Source of the DNA: DASRIA01 sp963816975
GTDB taxonomy: Bacteria > Actinomycetota > Thermoleophilia > Solirubrobacterales > JBBDJG01
Direction: 5' to 3'
DNA: 64,000 nucleotides
Assembly: GCA_963816975.1 (NCBI GenBank)
Contig: CAWFMD010000006.1
Coordinates: 1,550,001-1,614,000 of the forward strand
Shown piece after piece: positions 58,514-64,000 of this stretch. Numbering within the stretch: position 1 is the first letter of the stretch; the number at the start of each line of letters is the position of its first letter. A model generated the notes under the pieces. It was not told the DNA's origin and did not search any database. It saw nothing but the letters and a program-made list of their open reading frames with translations. A program made the translations under genes and the position numbers.

Positions 58514-60181
58514 ATGAGCGCCACCACGACCCGCCGCCGCAGCATCACCAAGACGCACGAGCGCATCTCGCAGCTCGGCTGGGAGCCCGACTACTTCCAG
58601 CCCGCGGACAAGTACCCGTCGCGCTACACGTTCCCGACCAAGGCGAAGGACCCGATGAAGCACATCATGCGGGAGTACCTGCCGATGGAACTGGAGAAGG
58701 ACGAGCGCGTGTACGGCGGGCACGACGCCGCGGTCCGCGCCGGGATGACGGGCAAGACCGGCCGGCGCTGGATGGAGATCATCAAGCCGTACATCGTCAC
58801 GACCGCCTACGCCGAGGTCGGCGCCGGCCGCTGCATGTCGATGCTGATCGACGCGATTCCCAACAACGAGCTGCGCAACGGCTATCACGTGCAGTTCGTC
58901 GACGAGATCCGGCACACGGGCCTCCAGATGGCGCTCGCCCGCTGGTACGCGAAGCACGTGCCCGACCCGTCCGGGTGGCACCTCGGACCGGCGACGCTCT
59001 CCAAGGACCCGGGCGCGCGGCAGGCGCTCAACATGTTGTCGCATTTCATCGTGGGCGACCCGGTGCAGTGCGCCTTCACGCTGATGGTCGTCGCGGAGAC
59101 GGCGTTCACCAACATCGCGTTCGTGGCACTGCCCGACGTGGGCGCGCGCAACGGCGACTTCGCGCTGCCGACCACGTACCTCTCGGTGCAGTCGGACGAG
59201 GCGCGCCACATCTCGAACGGCTACGCGACGCTCCTGACCGTCCTCCAGGAGGACGACAACGCGCCGCTGATCGAGCGCGACCTCGCGCAGGCATGGTGGA
59301 TCAACCACGCCTACCTCGACGGCTTCGGCTCCGCGATCATGGAGTACAGCTCCGATGACCGCTCCGACCCCGAGAGCTACCTCGACAAGTGGGAGCGCTG
59401 GATCGAGAACGACTGGTACCGCTCCTATGTGCTGAAGCTCGGCAAGCTCGGCCTGAACTTCCCGGCCGAGATGTTCGACCGCGCGAAGGCGCGGCTCGAG
59501 CGCGGAATGGTCCACAAGAACATGCTCAGCGCGGCGGCGTTCTGGATGCTGCACTTCTGGCGCACCGAGCCGCTGAACGAGCGTGACTTCGAGTGGTTCG
59601 AGGCCAAGTACCCAGGCTGGTATGCGGAGTACGGCCCGGCGTGGGAGGCCTTCCGCCAGACGCGGCACGACCCGCAGCAATTCAAGCACCTGCTGCACAT
59701 GGCGCTCGAGCAGGCCGCGCCATCGTGCTGGGTGTGCCTGATGGGCTGCGTGTTCCCCGACGACATGTGCCACCGCGCGGTCGGCGACCGCACGCGGTTC
59801 TACTGCTCGAAGGAGTGCATGTGGCTCGACGAGTCCAACCCGGGCCGCTACGTCGGCGACCGCAACTTCTTCGACCGCTACCACGGGTGGGAGCTGTCGG
59901 AGCTGGTGCGCGAGCTCGGCTTCGTGCGCACCGACGGCAAGACCCTGATCGCCCAGCCGCATCTCGGCAACGACAACATGTGGACGCTCGACGACGTGAA
60001 GAGCATGGACTTCCAAGTGCAGAGCCCCAACATCACCGTCGCCGAGCAGCTGGGGCTGCCGAACGGATCCTCGGCGGGGCTGGTGTCCCCGAACGGCCAC
60101 CTCGACGGCGGGCTGAAGGCCGCGGCGCCCTGGTCGAACGGGGCCGCGAACGGCAAGCCGGTGACCAGCACGCCGACGTGA
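58514..60181 (+). CDS. prmA: diiron monooxygenase hydroxylase alpha subunit (propane monooxygenase-like)
   Basis: 555 residues with GGGAGGAG site. The diiron ligands are all present: Glu101 (AYAEVGAG), Glu131-x2-His134 (VDEIRHTG), Glu195 (VAETAFTN) and Glu229-x2-His232 (SDEARHISNG), with spacings like methane monooxygenase. ITKTHERISQLGWEP and DPMKHIMREYLPMELEKDERVYGG are characteristic of PrmA/MimA-type alpha subunits. Near residue 400 there is a YHS-type Cys segment (CWVCLMGC.., FYCSKECMWL). The symbol indicates the family; propane as substrate is unproven. Confidence 0.9.
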   Translation: MSATTTRRRSITKTHERISQLGWEPDYFQPADKYPSRYTFPTKAKDPMKHIMREYLPMELEKDERVYGGHDAAVRAGMTGKTGRRWMEIIKPYIVTTAYAEVGAGRCMSMLIDAIPNNELRNGYHVQFVDEIRHTGLQMALARWYAKHVPDPSGWHLGPATLSKDPGARQALNMLSHFIVGDPVQCAFTLMVVAETAFTNIAFVALPDVGARNGDFALPTTYLSVQSDEARHISNGYATLLTVLQEDDNAPLIERDLAQAWWINHAYLDGFGSAIMEYSSDDRSDPESYLDKWERWIENDWYRSYVLKLGKLGLNFPAEMFDRAKARLERGMVHKNMLSAAAFWMLHFWRTEPLNERDFEWFEAKYPGWYAEYGPAWEAFRQTRHDPQQFKHLLHMALEQAAPSCWVCLMGCVFPDDMCHRAVGDRTRFYCSKECMWLDESNPGRYVGDRNFFDRYHGWELSELVRELGFVRTDGKTLIAQPHLGNDNMWTLDDVKSMDFQVQSPNITVAEQLGLPNGSSAGLVSPNGHLDGGLKAAAPWSNGAANGKPVTSTPT

Positions 60182-61200
60182 GTCCACGGGTCGTCTTCGA
60201 GCCGATCGGCGAGGAGATCGACTGCGACGAGGAGGAGTCCGTCCTCGACGCCGCGTTCCGGCACGGCTACAACCTCGTCTATGGCTGCCGGGAGGGCCAG
60301 TGCTCGGCCTGCAAGGCATACCTGCTGGAGGGCGAGGTGGTGCTGAAGCCCTATTCCACCTTCGCCCTGGCGGAGTCCGAGGAGGCAAGCGGCTACACGC
60401 TGCTGTGCCGCGCGATGCCCGAGGAGGACCTGGTCGTCGAGCTGCTGCACTTCGACCCGGACAACTACAAGCTCGCGCACGAGATCCGCGACGGGCGCGG
60501 CACCGTGACGGCCGTCGAGGCGCTCACGCGCGACATCCGGCGGCTGGAGCTGGAGGTGGCCGAGCCGGCCGATTTCTCGTTTCTCCCCGGCCAGTACGTG
60601 GACGTGTGGGTGCCCGGGGCAGACGGCGCCCGCCGCTCCTTCTCGATGGCGAACTTGCCCGGCGACGGGCGCATCGAGCTGATCGTCAAGCACTATCCGG
60701 GCGGCCGGTTCTCGAGCCTGCTCGAAGGAACGCTGGCGCCCGGCGACGAGCTGCGCTTCACCGGCCCCTACGGCGCCTTCCACCTGCGCAGCAGCAAGCG
60801 CCCGGTGCTGATGGTGGCGGGCGGCTCGGGCATGGCGCCGGTCCTGTCGCTGCTGCGGACGCTGGCGGCCGAGGGCAGCGAGCGCATGGTCCGCTTCTTC
60901 TACGGCGCGCGCACCGAGGAGGACCTGTTCTACGTCGACCTGATCGGCGAGCTCGGCGCGGGGCTGCGCGACTTCGACTTCCGCCCCGTGCTCTCCGACA
61001 CCGACGGCTTCGTGCACGAGGCGGCGGGCGAGCTGCTCGAGTCGGGCGCCATGGACGACCCCGAGATCTACATGTGCGGGCCGCCCCCGATGATCGATGC
61101 GATGATCGAGCTGGCAACGCAGCGCCACGGCATCGACGAGGCCGGCAGGATCTTCCACGATAAATTCACGACGTCAGCCGATGCGGTGGCTGCCGGATAA
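60178..61200 (+). CDS. prmB: monooxygenase reductase
   Basis: 340 residues from GTG overlapping the alpha stop (GTGA). N-terminal [2Fe-2S] domain: Cys37, Cys42, Cys45 (YGCREGQCSACKAYLL) and Cys77 (LLCRAM). FAD-binding RSFSMANLPG, NAD-binding VAGGSGMAPVLSLLR and MCGPPPMIDAM are typical of the ferredoxin-NAD reductases of soluble diiron monooxygenases. It delivers electrons from NADH to the diiron centre. Confidence 0.93.
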   Translation: MSPRVVFEPIGEEIDCDEEESVLDAAFRHGYNLVYGCREGQCSACKAYLLEGEVVLKPYSTFALAESEEASGYTLLCRAMPEEDLVVELLHFDPDNYKLAHEIRDGRGTVTAVEALTRDIRRLELEVAEPADFSFLPGQYVDVWVPGADGARRSFSMANLPGDGRIELIVKHYPGGRFSSLLEGTLAPGDELRFTGPYGAFHLRSSKRPVLMVAGGSGMAPVLSLLRTLAAEGSERMVRFFYGARTEEDLFYVDLIGELGAGLRDFDFRPVLSDTDGFVHEAAGELLESGAMDDPEIYMCGPPPMIDAMIELATQRHGIDEAGRIFHDKFTTSADAVAAG

Positions 61201-61209
61201 GGAGGAGAG

Positions 61210-62301
61210 ATGTCCGCTGGCACAGGACCACCCGTGAAGCACGTCGGCGACGGCGCCCTGCGCCGCGGCGACGAGCCCGAGCGCTCGTTCCAGTGGTACA
61301 CCCCGAAGAAGCGCAGGGCGTCGATCTACGAGGACGTGACCGTCGACTCGCAGCCCTCGGTGCACCGCCACATCCAGAGCGGGCGGGGATGGCCGCTCCA
61401 CTTCGAGGATGGGCGCGGCCTGTGGTCGGACGACTCGACGCGGCTGCGCGCGGGCGACTGGTACGCCTTCCGCGATCCCGGCCAGATGTGGGAGCGGCCG
61501 TACTACCAGGCCGGCACCGCCTACGAGCAGCTGATCGAGGGTGCGGTCCGCACGGCCAAGCGCGAGCGGGCGCTCGACGACTTCACTCCCGAGTGGGTGG
61601 ACTTCCTGCGCACGCACCTGCAGGTGCCGGCGTTCATCGAGCACGGCATCTGGCTCGCGCTGGCGAGCGCCGCGCGTGACACGCTGTCCGACACGGTCAC
61701 GCACTGCGTGGCCCTGGAGGCGGCGATGAAGCAGCGCCAGGCCCAGGCCTGCCTGCTGTACGGCATGGACCTGGAGGAGCACTTCGGGGACTTCCCGGTC
61801 GAGCGTGCGCGCGAGAGCTTCCTCAACGACGCCGCCTGGCAGCCGGCGCGCAGCTACGTGGAGCGGCTGCGCGCGACGCCCGACTGGGCCGAGCGGGTGA
61901 TCGCCGCGAACCTGTGCTTCGAGCCGGCCGTGGGCCTGCTCGTGCGGCGGGAGCTTTTCATGCGCTCCGTGCGCTTCAACGGCGACATCGTGACCCAGGC
62001 CGTCAGCCACGTGGCCCAGCTCGAGTGGGAGTGGGTGCAGGGCTGGACGACCGAGCTCGTGAAGTTCGTGCAGGAGGATCCCGAGCACGGTGCCGCGAAC
62101 CGCGACGTGCTGGCGGACTGGCTCGCTGAGTGGATGCCGCTCGCCGATCAGGCGGCGCTCGCGCTGGCCCCCGTGTTCGGCGACCTGCCCGCCGGGATCT
62201 CGTTCGACGACGCGCGCGCCAACGTGCGCGTCGACGTGGACCAGCTGTTCGGCGACTGCGGCCTGTCCGAGGCGGCCGCGCCGACCGGAGGTGCCACGTG
62301 A
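61210..62301 (+). CDS. prmC: monooxygenase hydroxylase beta subunit
   Basis: 363 residues with AAGGAGGAG site. RSFQWYTPKKRRASIYEDVTVDSQPSVHRHIQSGRGW, WYAFRDPGQMWERPYYQAGTAYEQLIEGAV and NGDIVTQAVSHVAQLEWEWVQGWTTELVKFV are the helical pattern of PrmC/TouE/DmpL-type small hydroxylase subunits. No metal ligands are expected. Its stop overlaps the coupling protein start. Confidence 0.9.
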   Translation: MSAGTGPPVKHVGDGALRRGDEPERSFQWYTPKKRRASIYEDVTVDSQPSVHRHIQSGRGWPLHFEDGRGLWSDDSTRLRAGDWYAFRDPGQMWERPYYQAGTAYEQLIEGAVRTAKRERALDDFTPEWVDFLRTHLQVPAFIEHGIWLALASAARDTLSDTVTHCVALEAAMKQRQAQACLLYGMDLEEHFGDFPVERARESFLNDAAWQPARSYVERLRATPDWAERVIAANLCFEPAVGLLVRRELFMRSVRFNGDIVTQAVSHVAQLEWEWVQGWTTELVKFVQEDPEHGAANRDVLADWLAEWMPLADQAALALAPVFGDLPAGISFDDARANVRVDVDQLFGDCGLSEAAAPTGGAT

Positions 62302-62606
62302 GCGGGCAAACGTACGACTACGTCGGGATCGTGATGGCGAAGAGCGAGGAGGGTGACGCCGTCGCGAACGTGCTGCGCGGGCACGAAGGGGTCGAGATCG
62401 TGGAGAACCCGTCGTTCTGGGACGTGCGGGCGAAGGATCGCCTCGTGATCGATTTCGACGCGGTCAGCGAGGAGCTCGGCTTCGACGTCGACCCATATGC
62501 GATGCAGCACGAGATGTCCACCCATTATGGTCGGCTGGTCGTGACCGATGACGCGCTGATGCTGTTCTCGGATCCGGTCGAGGCGATGGAGTACCTGAGC
62601 AACTGA
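62298..62606 (+). CDS. prmD: monooxygenase coupling protein (MmoB/DmpM-like)
   Basis: 102 residues from GTG overlapping the beta stop. YVGIVMAKSEEGDAVANVLRGH, NPSFWDVRAKDRLVIDFDAVSEELG and YAMQHEMSTHYGRLVVTDDALMLFSD are the family pattern. The small effector protein controls oxygen activation at the diiron centre. Completes the alpha-reductase-beta-coupling gene order seen in propane monooxygenase operons. Confidence 0.92.
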   Translation: MSGQTYDYVGIVMAKSEEGDAVANVLRGHEGVEIVENPSFWDVRAKDRLVIDFDAVSEELGFDVDPYAMQHEMSTHYGRLVVTDDALMLFSDPVEAMEYLSN

Positions 62607-62628
62607 GTGAGAGGAATAGGAGAGGCGG

Positions 62629-64000
62629 ATGAGTGAGCTGAACGAGGCCCGGCGCGCTGTGCTGCAGGCGGTGTGCAACACGGTCGTGCCGAGCATTCCC
62701 CACGACCCCGACCCGACCGGGCTGTGGGCGCGCAGCGCCACGGACATGGGTGCGGACCAGGGCATCGAGCAGGTCTTCGGCACGCTCCCGCAGGAGCAGT
62801 TCGCGGGGATGATGGAGCTGCTCGACGGCCTCGCGGCAGCAGGGCTTCACGCAGGTCTCGCAGCGCTCGCGCGAGCAGATCCTGCGCAACGTCGCGCTGG
62901 TCGGGCCCGAAGCCGCCGCCGGCATCTCGACGCTGGTGGGGCTGACGCTCTTCATCACCTATGGCGCACCCGACCCGGCGACCGGGCAGAACCCCAACTG
63001 GGCGGTGTTCGGCTATCCGGGACCGACCGCAGCGCCGCCCGCGCGGCCCAAGCCGATCGCGCCCGTCGCGCCCAGCGGCGACGAGCTCACGCTGGAGGCG
63101 GACGTGTGCATCGTCGGGTCGGGCGCGGGCGGCGGCGTGATCGCGGGCGAGCTCGCCAAGGCCGGCCTGAAGGTCTGCGTGGTGGAGGCCGCCGGCTACT
63201 TCAACGAGTCCGACTTCGACCAGCTCGAGCTGTCCGCATACGAGCGCATGTACTGGCGCGGCGGCCCGCAGCCGACCGCCGACTTCAACGTGACCGTGTA
63301 CGCGGGGGTGGGGCTCGGCGGCGGCACGGTGATCAACTGGACCAACTGCCTGCGCACCCGTCCGTGGGTGCGGGAGCAGTGGGCGGGCGAGCACGGCCTC
63401 GAGGGCGTCGACGGCCCCGACTTCGACGGCCACCTGGACGCGATCTTCGAGCGGATCTCGGTGAACGACCGGTGCTCGGACCTGAACGGCCCGCACCAGC
63501 GCATGAAGGAGGGCGCGGACGGGCTGGGCTGGTCCTTCCGGACGATCCTGCGCAACACGGACGAGAGCTGCTACGACCCGGCCTCGGTCGCCTACATCGG
63601 CTTCGGCGACCAGTCGGGCTCGAAGCTCAGCACGCAGCGCACCTACCTGCAGGACGCGTTCGACGCGGGCGCCGACATCGTCGTGCGCTGCACCGTCGAG
63701 CGCGTGCTGGTCGAGCAAGGCCGCGCGGCGGGCGTGGAAGGGACATGGCTCGATCCCGAGACCGGCCGCTCCGCGCGGGTGACCGTGCGTGCGCCGCAGG
63801 TCGTGGTCGCGGCCGGCGTCGCTGGAGTCGCCCGCGCTGCTGCGCCGCTCGCAGATCGGCGGCCCGGCCGTCGGCAACTACCTGCGCATCCACCCGTGCA
63901 CGGCGCTGTTCGGCATCTACGGTGAGGATCAGGAGGCGTGGTGGGGCGCGCCGCAGGCCGGGACTCGTGGACGAGTTCGCGGCGGTCGAGGACGGCTACG
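62629..64000 (+). pseudogene. GMC-type oxidoreductase with three +1 frame breaks, 3' end cut by window
   Basis: ATG with AGGAGAGG site 22 bases after the coupling gene. Frame 1 encodes an N-terminal gluconate-dehydrogenase-subunit-3-like region (RRAVLQAVCNTVVPSIPHDP). Near 62834 the meaning shifts +1 to frame 2, giving SQRSREQILRN, the FAD motif CIVGSGAGGGVIAGELAKAG and GVGLGGGTVINWTNCLR. Near 63818 it shifts again to SPALLRRSQIGG..YLRIHPCTALFG, and near 63963 a third time. All are single extra bases. Intact, it would be a long-chain-alcohol-oxidase-type GMC enzyme, suited to oxidise the alcohol made by the monooxygenase. Confidence 0.8.

Noticed and set aside
58382..60388. Long minus-strand open frame antisense to the hydroxylase alpha gene
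   Set aside because: No domain signal, His/Val/Arg-rich, and opposite a clearly conserved diiron enzyme.

Overview
The window is 64 kb of high-GC, densely packed bacterial DNA with many GTG and TTG starts and many 4-base start/stop overlaps. The gene families suggest an actinobacterium: an actinobacterial-type soluble diiron monooxygenase operon, a PPOX flavin/F420-type oxidoreductase, luciferase-like oxidoreductases, a DipZ fusion and a CysA-like rhodanese. The repeated acyl-CoA, SnoaL-like and secreted Ca-binding-repeat proteins would fit Thermoleophilia/Solirubrobacterales, but that placement is inference; no rRNA is present.

Layout. 1-7.6 kb: a truncated S15-like hydrolase, an odd MBL-fold enzyme, SnoaL-like proteins, a pilin-like anchored protein, a small metallopeptidase, a PaaI-type thioesterase and a secreted beta-helix protein. 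7.7-13.7 kb (minus strand): a tightly coupled beta-oxidation-type operon of thiolase, SnoaL-like protein, class IV aminotransferase, acyl-CoA dehydrogenase, enoyl-CoA hydratase and 3-hydroxyacyl-CoA dehydrogenase. 13.7-25 kb: mixed metabolism, namely rhodanese, NUDIX, pncA, aldehyde dehydrogenase, OsmC, cobalamin adenosyltransferase, and a TetR plus luciferase-like/SCP2 pair with a frameshift. 25.4-28.7 kb: tRNA-Pro, tRNA-Arg, an integrase remnant and two unusual genes, probably a decayed integrated element. 28.7-39.4 kb: Rrf2/TauE, DUF899, methyltransferases, ArsR, a second acyl-CoA dehydrogenase, dipZ, tRNA-His and HU. 39.4-52.6 kb: a secreted trypsin-like protease, cytochrome P450, cupredoxin lipoprotein, two family-92-like glycosyltransferases with a SnoaL-methyltransferase fusion, a STAS protein, a haloalkane dehalogenase-like enzyme with an FAD reductase, a Kelch protein and small Cys-rich proteins. 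52.6-56.2 kb: the conserved tig-clpP-clpX cluster. 57.8-64 kb: a TetR regulator divergent from a four-component diiron monooxygenase operon in the order prmABCD (hydroxylase alpha, reductase, hydroxylase beta, coupling protein), followed by a GMC oxidoreductase that could oxidise the alcohol product. A clear TetR-type operator overlaps both the regulator start and the predicted monooxygenase promoter.

Taken together the window suggests an aerobic heterotroph able to attack hydrocarbons or ethers (monooxygenase, P450), possibly haloalkanes, and to channel products through aldehyde dehydrogenase and beta-oxidation. Five +1 frame breaks in three otherwise well preserved genes (luciferase-like/SCP2, DUF559-like, GMC oxidoreductase) need checking: they all have the same sign, which suggests either base-call or assembly insertions or recent gene decay.
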